Below, piece by piece: positions 18,029 through 26,776 of a stretch of DNA of 64,000 nt. The notes under the pieces are model-generated. The model saw only the letters and a program-made list of their open reading frames with translations. It was not told the DNA's origin and searched no databases. Made by a program: the position numbers and the translations under genes. Every line of letters starts with the position of its first letter. The stretch's first letter is position 1. This DNA comes from Candidatus Saccharimonadota bacterium (GTDB lineage Bacteria; Patescibacteriota; Saccharimonadia; Saccharimonadales; Saccharimonadaceae): the NCBI GenBank assembly GCA_030528025.1, contig JAUMZP010000002.1:1-64000 (forward strand), read 5' to 3'.

Positions 18029-18508
18029 ATGAAAACTCATTATGTTTTACAAAAGTTGTTTCAGGGGCGACGGTATGTCGGCGACGATTGGGAACTGGAT
18101 TCTGATAACATAACGTGCCGAAACAAGCTCACGTCTGCGACGACAACGTTCGGTGCTGACGACACTTGTCCTTGGTGTATTGAGCTTGGAGTTGGGTTCA
18201 CTCTGCAGAAGAATATCGAAATTGGCGACCCGTATCTTATAGAAGGTGATCGTTACGTGATCACCGTTTGTTCACCCTCGTTCGTTGATGATTCACAGGG
18301 CACGTGGTACTTTGAGGACGATAATGAGGCAAAGCCTCTGATTATGAATACGCTTGACTACGACGCTATCTTTGAGTTTGTTCAAACGAGATTAAAGGAG
18401 TACGTCTTTACACCAACGCCTGATCGTCCATATGGAGACGATGTAGAATTCCACAATGTCACGAAGCACTGGCTCTTTGATGCAGATTGGGAGGATTATT
18501 ATCGATAG
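18029..18508 (+). CDS. hypothetical acidic cytoplasmic protein
   Basis: I do not recognise this 159-residue protein. It is rich in D, Y and W with no signal peptide or membrane helix. A CPWC pair (near residue 50) and one earlier Cys could bind a metal or form a disulphide. The composition suggests a compact beta-rich fold. The start is set by the leaderless-type promoter. It stands alone between the ATPase operon and convergent surface-protein genes. Confidence 0.65.
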   Translation: MKTHYVLQKLFQGRRYVGDDWELDSDNITCRNKLTSATTTFGADDTCPWCIELGVGFTLQKNIEIGDPYLIEGDRYVITVCSPSFVDDSQGTWYFEDDNEAKPLIMNTLDYDAIFEFVQTRLKEYVFTPTPDRPYGDDVEFHNVTKHWLFDADWEDYYR

Positions 18509-18741
18509 TTCTTTTGTCAAAGATACTCCTTAGATACCTGAGTCATTCGTTAGTGACTCTGACAGTGGTATCATTCGCTCATGACATACGTAGCCACCGT
18601 CGTTCAGGTGCTCCTCTCCAGCCTGAGTAACCTTCCTCTAGGGTGGTGGAGTTTGATCAATAGGGCACTATTCATATGAGAAGTGTAAGTTATCAGTGAT
18701 TGAATCATGTTGTTGATCGAGCAGTGATTTGCAGAGGCAAA

Positions 18742-19368
18742 CTACACATTCCGCCGACCAAGCATCATCATACGCACAAAGTCGAAGGCGAGGCCGCAGA
18801 GCCAGCCGAGGGCGAAGGCAGCGATGGATTCGGCACCAGAGAGTGGATAACCGTTGAAGCGGGCGATGAGGTAGATGGCTAGAGTGAGTACGAAGGCGGC
18901 AATGGCACCAGAGAGCAGTGCGTTAGGCCGGGCAACGGTGCTGCCAGTGACTTCGCTTGCTTTCTCGATGGCTGGGTTGTGGATGACTTTGCTAAAGGCA
19001 CGGCTCGAGGGCGAGAGCTGGGATTGGACGGCTGCCATGGTTTTATCGAAGCGTTCTTGCTGGGCAGCCGGGCTGGTTTGGTGTTGGCGCTCGGCGCGCT
19101 GTTGTTCGCGGGTTTCGCGCTGGCGGCGCTCAGCTTCGACAGTGGCTCGTTTTTGCTCGGCAGCTTGCTCGTAGACTTGCTCGGCTTCGTGGCGAGCAGC
19201 CCGAAGGGTTTCGCGGCGCTGACGTGTTTCGCCCTGGAGGCTGGGGTGTTCTAACTGGCGGTGTTCGCCAGATTGGCGTAGGGCAGTTAGCTGTTCGGCG
19301 CGTGATTGCTCGATGGTTTGCTCGGTGCGGTGCTCGGGTTGGCGTTTGGTGGTAAATCGTTCTGCCAT
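18742..19368 (-). CDS. coiled-coil protein with two C-terminal membrane helices
   Basis: A 208-residue protein whose first about 110 residues are almost all E, Q, R, A and K in heptad-like pattern, a long charged coiled coil. A short linker leads to two hydrophobic helices (about 150-172 and 178-200) and a basic end. AAGGAG six bases upstream supports the start. It is the second gene of an operon, 14 bases after the LPHTG surface protein, so it may be an inner-membrane scaffold linked to that surface structure. No family is recognised. Confidence 0.72.
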   Translation of the reverse strand: MAERFTTKRQPEHRTEQTIEQSRAEQLTALRQSGEHRQLEHPSLQGETRQRRETLRAARHEAEQVYEQAAEQKRATVEAERRQRETREQQRAERQHQTSPAAQQERFDKTMAAVQSQLSPSSRAFSKVIHNPAIEKASEVTGSTVARPNALLSGAIAAFVLTLAIYLIARFNGYPLSGAESIAAFALGWLCGLAFDFVRMMMLGRRNV

Positions 19369-19382
19369 TGGTTTCTCCTTGG

Positions 19383-21002
19383 TTAGATTGTTCCAGCGTT
19401 AAAGTTGCGGCGCACGAGGCGGATCTCGGTGCTGAGTTGGCGTGAGCGAGCGTAGAAGAAGACTACTACCGCAAGGACGATGCCAGCAAAGATGATATTC
19501 TCACTGCTACCAGTGTGGGGCAGCTCGGTTACCACTTGCTCGACGACGCGCTTCTCGGCAGGGCAATCTACCTTGGTGCTGAGTGTATTGCCAAAGGTGT
19601 TATCGATGCGGCAATCGTAGGAGGTTGCGTTACTAGTGCCAGTGCCCATCGAAGGAATCTGGTCTTTGAGCTGGACGGTAAACTGCCGCTCTTGGCTCTC
19701 ACCTGGTTTGATCTCTACGGCCGGCCAACTGAGGATGGTTGCATCGGTGCTGGCGCTTTGGTTGGTGTCTTTGCCAAGAGTACCACCGCCAGCATCGACG
19801 ACTGTAGCGTATTGAAGGACGTCGCTGAGGTTGTCGCTAAAGGTGAATTTCTCGGTATTGAGACCTTTGTTGGTGACGATGAGCTTGTAGGTAATGCGGT
19901 CGTGGGCTTTGGCAGTGACGGTGGTCGTCTCAGCGCTGTTTTGGGTGAGGTTGTGGCCACTCTTGGTCTGGACGAATTTGGCAGTACAGGTCTTGTCTTC
20001 TAACCAGAGGGTGTTGTTGCCTGGGCAGGGCTGACAGCGGGCATCATCTTTGAGTAGGGTAGGATTGATCGGGCAGCGGGCGGGTGCAGCGATGACGAAG
20101 GTCTTGGCGCAGGCCTCGCTGGTGCGGTCGCCCAGAGAGGTTTTGACAGTGAGGACGACGCGGTACGAGCCAGGTGTTTTCTCGCTGTAGCTGACGGTAG
20201 GCGTACTGCTCTCGAGTGTTTTGGCGAGCTTGCCATCGCGGTAGACCTGGAAGATATAGCCGGTGATGGTAGCGCCATGCTGGGCAGATGCTGCAGCGGT
20301 GAATTGATAGGTGGTGTCGTTCTTATTGATAACAAGGCCACTACAGCTTGCCACTGGCGTTGGCTTGACGACGGATGGCGGCGTGCTGCAGTTTGGATAG
20401 GTACCGACCTGGCCGGGTGGGCAAACAGGTGCGGGTGGCACTGTCTGAGTGATGAGGTTACCACAGTTGAGCATAATGGCGAACCAGCCAAACTTTGCTG
20501 AGTGGCCAACGAATGCCCGGTAGGTGAAATTCCCCCACAAGCGGTGTGGTCGGTAGTAGAAGTTGCGCATTCCACCTTGCGCTGCCTTAACAGAATATAC
20601 ACCTTCGCCCTGAGCAGCACTAAAGTGCGGCGTCATTCCCCACGAGTAGGTGCTCTCGGTACTTCGCCGGGTTTCGAGGCGAGTTGTCGCCTGCTGTAGT
20701 TCGGCACGAGTAATGCCGATGGTGCTGTAGAGGTCGCGGATGTTGTTGGTGTTGGCGTCGTAGTGCGCCATGAGCTGCGAGCCATTGCTAATTCCACCGT
20801 AGATCATATCGCTTGGGTCGGCGGCGTTAGCCGATTCTGGTGGCACAAGCAACGTGAATGACTGCACGACGAGTGCTAGCGCAGTAAAGATCAGCCCCAA
20901 GCGGCGCGTCGCCTCCTCTTTGCGCAGACGCTTCGCATAAAAGCCCAGCTGGCCGACGATCGCCGGACTGAGCGATAAGTTTGATACGAGTTTCCGAAAC
21001 AT
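19383..21002 (-). CDS. LPXTG-type surface protein with DUF11-like repeat
   Basis: About 539 residues. The basic N terminus and hydrophobic helix (about 28-57, RRLGLIFTALALVVQSFTLL, then ANAAD) form an atypical signal peptide. An alpha/beta region is followed by a PKD-like domain (about 225-300), two Cys-rich motifs, a DUF11/conserved-repeat domain (about 360-470, with YKLIVTNKGLNTEKFTF) and an LPHTG sorting signal with hydrophobic helix and basic tail. It should be displayed on the cell surface; DUF11 repeats commonly form stalks with isopeptide bonds. I start at ATG 21002, preceded by GGGGGT, since the frame open to 21137 lacks a ribosome site. No sortase gene is in the window. Adhesion to the host cell is inference. 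Confidence 0.8.
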   Translation of the reverse strand: MFRKLVSNLSLSPAIVGQLGFYAKRLRKEEATRRLGLIFTALALVVQSFTLLVPPESANAADPSDMIYGGISNGSQLMAHYDANTNNIRDLYSTIGITRAELQQATTRLETRRSTESTYSWGMTPHFSAAQGEGVYSVKAAQGGMRNFYYRPHRLWGNFTYRAFVGHSAKFGWFAIMLNCGNLITQTVPPAPVCPPGQVGTYPNCSTPPSVVKPTPVASCSGLVINKNDTTYQFTAAASAQHGATITGYIFQVYRDGKLAKTLESSTPTVSYSEKTPGSYRVVLTVKTSLGDRTSEACAKTFVIAAPARCPINPTLLKDDARCQPCPGNNTLWLEDKTCTAKFVQTKSGHNLTQNSAETTTVTAKAHDRITYKLIVTNKGLNTEKFTFSDNLSDVLQYATVVDAGGGTLGKDTNQSASTDATILSWPAVEIKPGESQERQFTVQLKDQIPSMGTGTSNATSYDCRIDNTFGNTLSTKVDCPAEKRVVEQVVTELPHTGSSENIIFAGIVLAVVVFFYARSRQLSTEIRLVRRNFNAGTI

Positions 21003-21174
21003 GATGTACCCCCATAGACCATCAATGTTAGCTAAATGTTCTATGTATATTCTAGCAATGTGTTGCACGAAATGCAATTGTTTATTGGTTGTGCTTACTG
21101 ATACATGATATAGAAGCTGCGGCGTAGCTCGTCTCATTTGACAATAAGCTCCAATTTAGAGAATAATATGGAAT

Positions 21175-21621
21175 ATGGTTAGCTCTGTTCGCTCACACCA
21201 TCCCGATGACTTTGCGCTCGATATTGCGCATAATGAGCTCGATCTCTTTCGCTGGTTTCTCTTGGTGTATCTGCTGGGCAAACCGATTCAATCACCGGTG
21301 GCAGTGCAGACTTGGCGTCTCTTGGTGGAGCGCCAGCTTGATACGCCATGGGCACTGCTTGCGGTGGAGCGCAGACGCCTCGTGCGGCTGCTGGATGAAG
21401 GCAAATACACGCGCTATGATGAGAAAACAGCGACGGCACTGCGACTCTGTGCGCAGCAGCTGATTGACTGGTATGATGGCTCGCTGATGCTGCTCATCGA
21501 CAGTAGCTCGGACGAAGCTGAGTGTGCCAAACGCCTGCAAAAATTCTATGGTGTTGGGCCAAAGACGGCAGAGATTTTCCTGCGCGGCGTGGCTGAGTTA
21601 TTTGCTCAGCGTGTGGAATAA
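21175..21621 (+). CDS. HhH-GPD-like DNA repair domain protein
   Basis: A 148-residue, mostly helical protein with a helix-hairpin-helix near its end (LQKFYGVGPKTAEIFLRGVAE), the DNA-binding element of the endonuclease III/HhH-GPD glycosylase superfamily. The preceding helices resemble the glycosylase core, but the catalytic Lys/Asp arrangement is not obvious and the protein is shorter than EndoIII (about 210) with no Fe-S cluster cysteines. It may be a minimal or inactive glycosylase. TTGACA followed by an AT-rich -10 lies just upstream, with almost no leader. Confidence 0.72.
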   Translation: MVSSVRSHHPDDFALDIAHNELDLFRWFLLVYLLGKPIQSPVAVQTWRLLVERQLDTPWALLAVERRRLVRLLDEGKYTRYDEKTATALRLCAQQLIDWYDGSLMLLIDSSSDEAECAKRLQKFYGVGPKTAEIFLRGVAELFAQRVE

Positions 21622-21735
21622 GCGGTTGTCGGAAATACTGGCTCTATACTTGAGCACTATACCGAGTAAATCATTATTGTAATACATTTACATTAGCTCT
21701 CATCTGTGCGATAATCTTACGGAAGGAGAAATATA

Positions 21736-23061
21736 ATGCACACACAATTTGATGCACTGATTATTGGTTTTGGTAAGGCGGGCAAGACGCTGGCGGTAGC
21801 ACTGGCTGGGGTAGGTCAGCGGGTGGCACTGGTGGAGCAGTCGCCACAGATGTATGGTGGGACGTGTATTAATATTGCATGTATCCCAACCAAGACGCTG
21901 GTGAGTGCGGCAGCGGCTGGTCGGTCGATCGACGAAGCATTTGCGCGCAAGACAGCGGTCGTGACCAAGCTGAATAACAAGAACTACCACATGCTTGCGG
22001 ATAATCCGGGCGTGATGGTTATTGATGGCACCGCGTCGTTTGTTGATGCGCACACAGTGAGTGTCCAGGCGGGTGAGGAGCATATTGAGCTGCAGGCAGA
22101 TCGGTTGTTCATTAATACCGGTGCAGTGCCGGTGATGCCGGCGATTGCCGGCCTTGAGCAATCGGCCCATGTCTATACTAGTACAGAGGCGCTCACTCAG
22201 CAGCTGAAGCCACGGCGGCTAGCGGTGATTGGCGCTGGGCCGATTGGCCTGGAGTTCGCGTCGACCTACGCGGCTCTTGGCACAGAGGTAACGCTCTACC
22301 ATCGCCGGGCGCAGCTGCTTCCGCACGAAGAGCCGTCTGTTGCCCAAGCAGTTACCCAGGCTCTGGAAGAGCAGGGTATAACACGTGTGTCTGCATCAGA
22401 CATACAACAGGTGCGCGATACAGATCAGGGCGTTGCTGTGATACGTGGCGGTGATGAGCAAATACACGATGCCGTGCTTGTGGCCGCCGGCCGCCAGCCT
22501 AATACCAGTCAGCTTGGTCTTGCCGCCGCTGGTGTGGAGACTGATGAGCGCGGCGCTGTTGTCGTCAACGACCATTTACAAACCACTCAGCCACATATCT
22601 GGGCGCTGGGCGATGTCAATGGTGGGCCACAGTATACCTATGTGTCGCTCGACGACTTCCGTATTGTTAAGAGCCAGCTCCTTGGTGATGGTAGCTATAC
22701 GCGGGCTCAGCGTGCAGTATTGCCTCATGTGATATTTATGCAGACACCACTGGCGCGTGTTGGCCTGACCGAAGCAGCAGCTCGCGCACAGTATGGCGAT
22801 GATGTGAAGGTTAAAGAACTGCCAGCTATGGCGGTGCCGCGCATGCATGTTGATAATAAAACAACGGGGCTACTCAAAGCAGTGATCCAGCCATCGACAG
22901 GCCATATTCTTGGCGCGACGCTCTTTTGCCAGCAGGCTCCAGAGGTGATTAATACTATCAAAACAGCAATGGATGCTGACCTGCCCTATACCACGCTGCG
23001 CGACCAGATCTTTACTCACCCAACGGTGAGTGAGGCGTTGAATGACCTATTTGCTATCTAG
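21736..23061 (+). CDS. rclA: RclA-type flavin disulfide reductase
   Basis: A 441-residue class I pyridine nucleotide-disulfide oxidoreductase. The FAD-binding start IIGFGKAGKTLAVALAGVG and the redox-active MYGGTCINIACIPTK (Cys pair near residues 43-48) are close to E. coli RclA/YkgC, which protects against hypochlorous acid and reduces copper(II). The NAD(P)H Rossmann motif (VIGAGPIGLEFAST), the second FAD box IWALGDVNGG and the C-terminal QIFTHPTVSEALNDLF are all present, so the gene looks intact. GGAAGGAG precedes ATG 21736. It is monocistronic with a strong terminator. It would help a cell exposed to neutrophil oxidants. Confidence 0.85.
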   Translation: MHTQFDALIIGFGKAGKTLAVALAGVGQRVALVEQSPQMYGGTCINIACIPTKTLVSAAAAGRSIDEAFARKTAVVTKLNNKNYHMLADNPGVMVIDGTASFVDAHTVSVQAGEEHIELQADRLFINTGAVPVMPAIAGLEQSAHVYTSTEALTQQLKPRRLAVIGAGPIGLEFASTYAALGTEVTLYHRRAQLLPHEEPSVAQAVTQALEEQGITRVSASDIQQVRDTDQGVAVIRGGDEQIHDAVLVAAGRQPNTSQLGLAAAGVETDERGAVVVNDHLQTTQPHIWALGDVNGGPQYTYVSLDDFRIVKSQLLGDGSYTRAQRAVLPHVIFMQTPLARVGLTEAAARAQYGDDVKVKELPAMAVPRMHVDNKTTGLLKAVIQPSTGHILGATLFCQQAPEVINTIKTAMDADLPYTTLRDQIFTHPTVSEALNDLFAI

Positions 23062-23091
23062 GAATAGCAAGTTGTTTCGCTATCTATGATA

Positions 23092-23119
23092 AAAGCCTCC
23101 CCGTGTATGGGGAGGCTTT
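23092..23119. terminator. strong bidirectional terminator
   Basis: A perfect 11-bp stem, AAAGCCTCCCC (23092-23102) with GGGGAGGCTTT (23109-23119), has a 6-base loop and A/T ends on both sides. It serves rclA and the convergent kinase-like gene. Confidence 0.85.
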
Positions 23120-23138
23120 GTAGCTACTAGAGTGGTTG

Positions 23139-24087
23139 TTATATAAAATCAGCAATATCATCGCCGCGCGCCAGTGCGATAGTATCTTCTATATCCAGCT
23201 GGTCTAGGTTGTCGTGTGTGCTTGGGCCGGCTGCTTGTGTTTGCAGGTAGCCATCAACGAACGCATCAATATCCGCTAGGGATGGAGCAAATGTTAACGT
23301 TTCGCGATCGAACATATTGTTTACGTCACTCAGGCGATCGATGGTGGCATCGTGGCTGTAGTTGGATATCGGTATACGTTTCGGTATCCAGGTGACGGAT
23401 GGCACCGCGCGAATCAAGCGCAAAATTCTTAGCCTGGGCGTCGCCATGGATGAAGCCATGGTTGTGGAGCTCTGCCATGGCACGGCCTGCTACCTGGTAC
23501 ATAGCCCGGCGGGTTTCTGCTGGGGTGTTGGGGTTCCACAGGTAGTTATCGAGCGTGTTGACGTTATGCTCGTAGCGGGTTAGTACGCCAACGCGCTGCG
23601 CCCCACGTGGGGTGTCTTCTGCCCGAATAAAGCCAAGCGGTGTATAGACTTTGTGCTCACCAAAGCGCTCGTTTACGGCTTTGGCTGCTAAGAACTCGCG
23701 ACTAGCTGTAATGGGGTGTATGTACTTAACAGCTACAAGTTCGGTAGTGGTGCCAGCTTCTAACTGTGCCATGTGGAGCTGGCCAAAAGCAACCTTGGTG
23801 CGGCTATGCTGGCGGCCGCGCTCCAGGCCAGGCACTCGATTGAGACTGCAGTTGTGTAAATTTTGGTTATTCACCGTGGTGGTAATACCAGACAGCTCTG
23901 GTGATAACAAGAGTAAATCACCTGTTGTAAGACTACCAAGCTTACGGATGAGTCGTTCATTACGAAAATCGCGCTTTGCGGCTGTTTCGCTGGTGGGAAT
24001 ATATTTCTTTTTAAGGTAATCAACGGTGTTGATCTGTTGAATGGGATCACCATCGATAATTAAGGTGGGTGCTATCTTCTCACTCAT
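23139..24087 (-). pseudogene. protein-kinase-like protein, frameshifted
   Basis: Two overlapping frames join into a kinase-like protein of about 315 residues. The first (24087 to about 23360) carries VAVKYIHP (possible ATP-Lys), a long N lobe and the catalytic loop HNHGFIHGDAQAKNFAL with HLDTE as the metal-binding DFG equivalent, resembling RIO/Kdo/aminoglycoside-kinase-like folds. After TYTDI the frame closes, and the C lobe (NYSHDATIDRLSDVNNMF to ADFI) resumes one frame over, so a small indel lies near 23360-23375. The active-site residues are kept, so either the loss is recent or the sequence is in error. The substrate is unknown. Confidence 0.7.
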
Positions 24088-24229
24088 ACTGTATATTTAC
24101 CATAAAAATAAATGGATAGTCAATATATGCGTACACACCTCACCACCTCTGCAACATCTCTGCAGGTGTTCGCATCTGTATGCCTAAGTGTATGCGCTCT
24201 TTATTGCTCGCCAATCTTAGGATGAGAGA

Positions 24230-24340
24230 ATGCGTTGTGTGCTGGAGACCCCAGAGGGGCGGAAGCGGCTTGATGATCTTCTTGAATTCCTTATACGGGA
24301 AGATGAAAAAGAGCAGCGTTCTTGGGAACGACAAGACTGA
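24230..24340 (+). CDS. possible 36-residue charged protein
   Basis: ATG 24230 opens a frame for a 36-residue peptide of strongly helical, charged composition (LETPEGRKRLDDLLEF, then EDEKEQRSWERQD), which looks more like real protein than chance. The upstream ribosome site is weak (GGATGAGAG). It could equally be the tail of a lost gene. No family is recognised. Confidence 0.3.
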   Translation: MRCVLETPEGRKRLDDLLEFLIREDEKEQRSWERQD

Positions 24341-24394
24341 AGTGATAAAGTACTTTAAAGGTATCAAGTAACAAAATTTCTAGGCTCTGAATCA

Positions 24395-24412
24395 TATCAC
24401 TGTATAGTGATA
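24395..24412. terminator. palindromic hairpin at the 3' end of the 24992 gene
   Basis: TATCACT (24395-24401) and AGTGATA (24406-24412) form a perfect 7-bp stem with a 4-base loop, eight bases past the stop of the minus-strand gene. No long T-run is present. Confidence 0.45.
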
Positions 24413-24419
24413 TACCCAT

Positions 24420-24992
24420 CTATGCCGCCCGAAACTCATACACAAATGCACCCGTCTTCTGTGAGAGACAGATGATATCTAGGTCGGGCGAGCCGTGTTT
24501 GTCTGGGAGTGTTTGTCCAAGATAATGGAAGCGAATGATACACGAGCTATCTGGTGTAGCGGCTGAGTTTAGCAGAGCACGCGCGTGGCCAGATACCTGC
24601 TCTGAAGAATCAAGTGGCAATGTGCGCTCAAGCCGCGAATATGCCATCCACCCCGTACAACCAAACGTACAACTGCGAAACGGCTGGCTAGCGAGCAGAC
24701 GCTGACGTGCAGCGTAGTCGGTAATAGTGCCGATGACGATGCCACCTGGCCCATCAATATTGATAAACTCACCGCGGCTCAGGGTAATGTCGAGCGACTG
24801 CGTGGCCTCGCTCTTTACTCGCTGCGTGAGCTCCTTTGTCGCATTCGTCCAGAGTGGTTCGGGTCGCACTGCGTGCAAGACAGCGCTTATGCCAACGCCT
24901 GCCACGATGAGCAGGATAATTACCATAAGGGGCAGCCACATATGGCGGAGAAGAGTGAGAAGCTTGGCGAGTATATTGCGCATGTATTTCAT
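24420..24992 (-). CDS. single-pass membrane protein, unknown function
   Basis: A 190-residue protein with an N-terminal membrane anchor (about residues 18-42, LMVIILLIVAGVGISAVLH) and an extracytoplasmic domain with four or more cysteines (RSCTFGCTGW, SSCIIRF, IICLSQKTG) that may form disulphides. I set the start at ATG 24992 because TATACT lies six bases upstream; the frame is open to 25043 but that part lies upstream of the promoter. The secreted domain is not recognised. It stands downstream of and parallel to the signal peptidase/TasA-like genes but has its own promoter. Confidence 0.7.
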   Translation of the reverse strand: MKYMRNILAKLLTLLRHMWLPLMVIILLIVAGVGISAVLHAVRPEPLWTNATKELTQRVKSEATQSLDITLSRGEFINIDGPGGIVIGTITDYAARQRLLASQPFRSCTFGCTGWMAYSRLERTLPLDSSEQVSGHARALLNSAATPDSSCIIRFHYLGQTLPDKHGSPDLDIICLSQKTGAFVYEFRAA

Positions 24993-24998
24993 GCATAT

Positions 24999-25004
24999 AG
25001 TATA
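24999..25004 (-). promoter_or_regulatory. -10 box fixing the start of the 24992 gene
   Basis: TATACT on the minus strand, six bases before ATG 24992, lies in a run of overlapping TATAC repeats. Confidence 0.6.
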
Positions 25005-25084
25005 TAGTATATAGCAGGCGCTGGATGCTTGCAATGAGAGCAAGACGATGTAATAGCTAAAGATATGTTGTCGCGCTGCGTGCG

Positions 25085-26752
25085 CTATTTTGTGCCGGCG
25101 AGGTAGATTTCTTGCACCTGAGCATCATTAAGCGCGGTGGTGTGGACAGCCCCAAACTGCATCATACCAGTGAAGAATATATTTGTGCTGTTGATAAGTG
25201 TGCCATCACCATTACGCCACTCGCTAAAGCGCCCACAGCCAAACTTCCAGTAGCCGCGGAAGTTTTGGGCCTGCGTGACACTTGGGTCGTGAGCAACCAG
25301 TGCACCATCGGCATAGAGCCGCATACCTTGCGGTGAGAGTGAGGCAGCAACGTGGTGCCATTTGCCATCGGCGTAGTTTTTGCCGGCTGGTGAGAATATT
25401 GAGCGCGTGGCATTGGGCCACACCGCAAAGGCAATGCGCCCTTGCTTGTCGAGAAAGAGGACGCGGTCTAAGCTTGGGTCGGCACCATTGTCTGGTGTAC
25501 TAGCAAAGCCGGCGATGCGCCCATTATTGAGCCCATATTGATTGGTATTGAACCAGACAGAGAGGGTAAAAGGGTTGGGGTTGTCGATGAGCGTAGGGTA
25601 GGCAAGGCAGGTATCTTTGAAGAGGGTGCTGCGCACACGGTCGCGGCGGCAGGCATATGACTGTGAACCATGAGCGGCGGCCGTGTGAGTGAGCCAGGTA
25701 CCCTTATTGTTATTGCCAGATAGATCGCGCTCGGTAGTGCTAGTATCGAAGTACGTCATGCCATAGATGAAGAGTGCCTGCGTAGGAGCAGTGAGCTTGG
25801 TGGCATCAGCGCAGTTATATAGCACGGGGCGCGCGGTATTAGCACTGTTGCGGATCGTACCTGAAAACGCCCCGCTCGTTAGATAAAAATTATGAAAGAT
25901 AATAAAGCATACTCCTACTAGGGTTACAATTGCTGCGACAATAACAGAGGTGATGGGTAGTGGCTGCGGTGAACTATCTGTGGTAGTAGGCCGAGATAGC
26001 TGGCGAAGGCCGTAGAGCATGATCCCAAAGGGGATAAGACAAATGAGCATAATGCACAGGATAACCCATGCTGTGTAATGAATCGTTGGTGTGAAGAAAT
26101 ACTGACCGTGGCTATTTTGTACCGAGACGGTAATGGTGGCATCTTGGCCGGGGTAGAGCACTGTGCCGACTGCGTCAATCGGGAAGACACCAGTGTTGAC
26201 GATGTGCATAGTGGCACCTTCATTGGCTGGCAAAACACTGAGCACGCTAAAGTTGATCCATGGATGAAACCACAGCGACACAGCGCAGAGCACTAGTGTC
26301 ATACCAATAATCCGATAATACCAGCGCCACGTTGGGCGAGCTCGGCGGGTAGCTAGATGAATAATGAGCCAGCCTATCACCACCCATGGCACCATTAGCC
26401 ATACCCAGCCAAGCCATCGGTTGATGAAAATTGCTTTGCCAATGATGGCGCTGTGCTCAATAGGAAGTGGGTCGGCCGCATGGTTGAGGTCGCCCTTGGT
26501 GAGGATACGCTGGTTGGTGGTAGATTGAATCCGATGGGTATACGTCCGGCCGTGGCGCTGAAAAGTAATGATGTCGCCGGTGTGATAGTTGCTAGCTGGC
26601 TGCGTGACTACGAACGAGCCAACTGGTGCGGCAGTGGCCATACTCGGTGTTGTGACAAAAAAGATACGCATGCCAAGTGCCATCATCACGGCAACGAAGC
26701 CTCCAAGACAGAGGCTCAGGATGGTGATGATAATCATTCGTTGCCGAGGCAT
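25085..26752 (-). CDS. signal peptidase I (S26B/SipW-like) fused to a LamG domain
   Basis: A 555-residue fusion. The N-terminal part (about 10-135) is a signal peptidase of the SipW/eukaryotic-archaeal class: a membrane helix, TPSM with the nucleophile Ser (near 36), GDIITFQ, and YTHRI, where His replaces the general-base Lys of ordinary signal peptidase I. ILTKGDLNHAADP and a second helix follow. The middle holds further membrane helices around a small beta domain. The C-terminal about 200 residues are a concanavalin-like LamG jelly roll (LSVWFNTNQYG, GKWHHVAASL). It is encoded 24 bases after a TasA-like protein, its likely substrate. The fusion is unusual: processing and glycan-type recognition in one polypeptide. 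Confidence 0.82.
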   Translation of the reverse strand: MPRQRMIIITILSLCLGGFVAVMMALGMRIFFVTTPSMATAAPVGSFVVTQPASNYHTGDIITFQRHGRTYTHRIQSTTNQRILTKGDLNHAADPLPIEHSAIIGKAIFINRWLGWVWLMVPWVVIGWLIIHLATRRARPTWRWYYRIIGMTLVLCAVSLWFHPWINFSVLSVLPANEGATMHIVNTGVFPIDAVGTVLYPGQDATITVSVQNSHGQYFFTPTIHYTAWVILCIMLICLIPFGIMLYGLRQLSRPTTTDSSPQPLPITSVIVAAIVTLVGVCFIIFHNFYLTSGAFSGTIRNSANTARPVLYNCADATKLTAPTQALFIYGMTYFDTSTTERDLSGNNNKGTWLTHTAAAHGSQSYACRRDRVRSTLFKDTCLAYPTLIDNPNPFTLSVWFNTNQYGLNNGRIAGFASTPDNGADPSLDRVLFLDKQGRIAFAVWPNATRSIFSPAGKNYADGKWHHVAASLSPQGMRLYADGALVAHDPSVTQAQNFRGYWKFGCGRFSEWRNGDGTLINSTNIFFTGMMQFGAVHTTALNDAQVQEIYLAGTK

Positions 26753-26776
26753 GCGTATCGTCCTACTCCAGAGGAA

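Larger units (their letters stand above)
24088..24419. other. intergenic region with a small ORF and hairpin
   Basis: Besides the short frame at 24230 and the palindrome at 24395-24412 this region shows no recognisable gene. It may contain gene debris. Confidence 0.4.

Noticed and set aside
21003-21137. N-terminal extension of the LPHTG surface protein
   Set aside because: It puts 45 unremarkable residues before the signal peptide and lacks a ribosome site; ATG 21002 has GGGGGT upstream.
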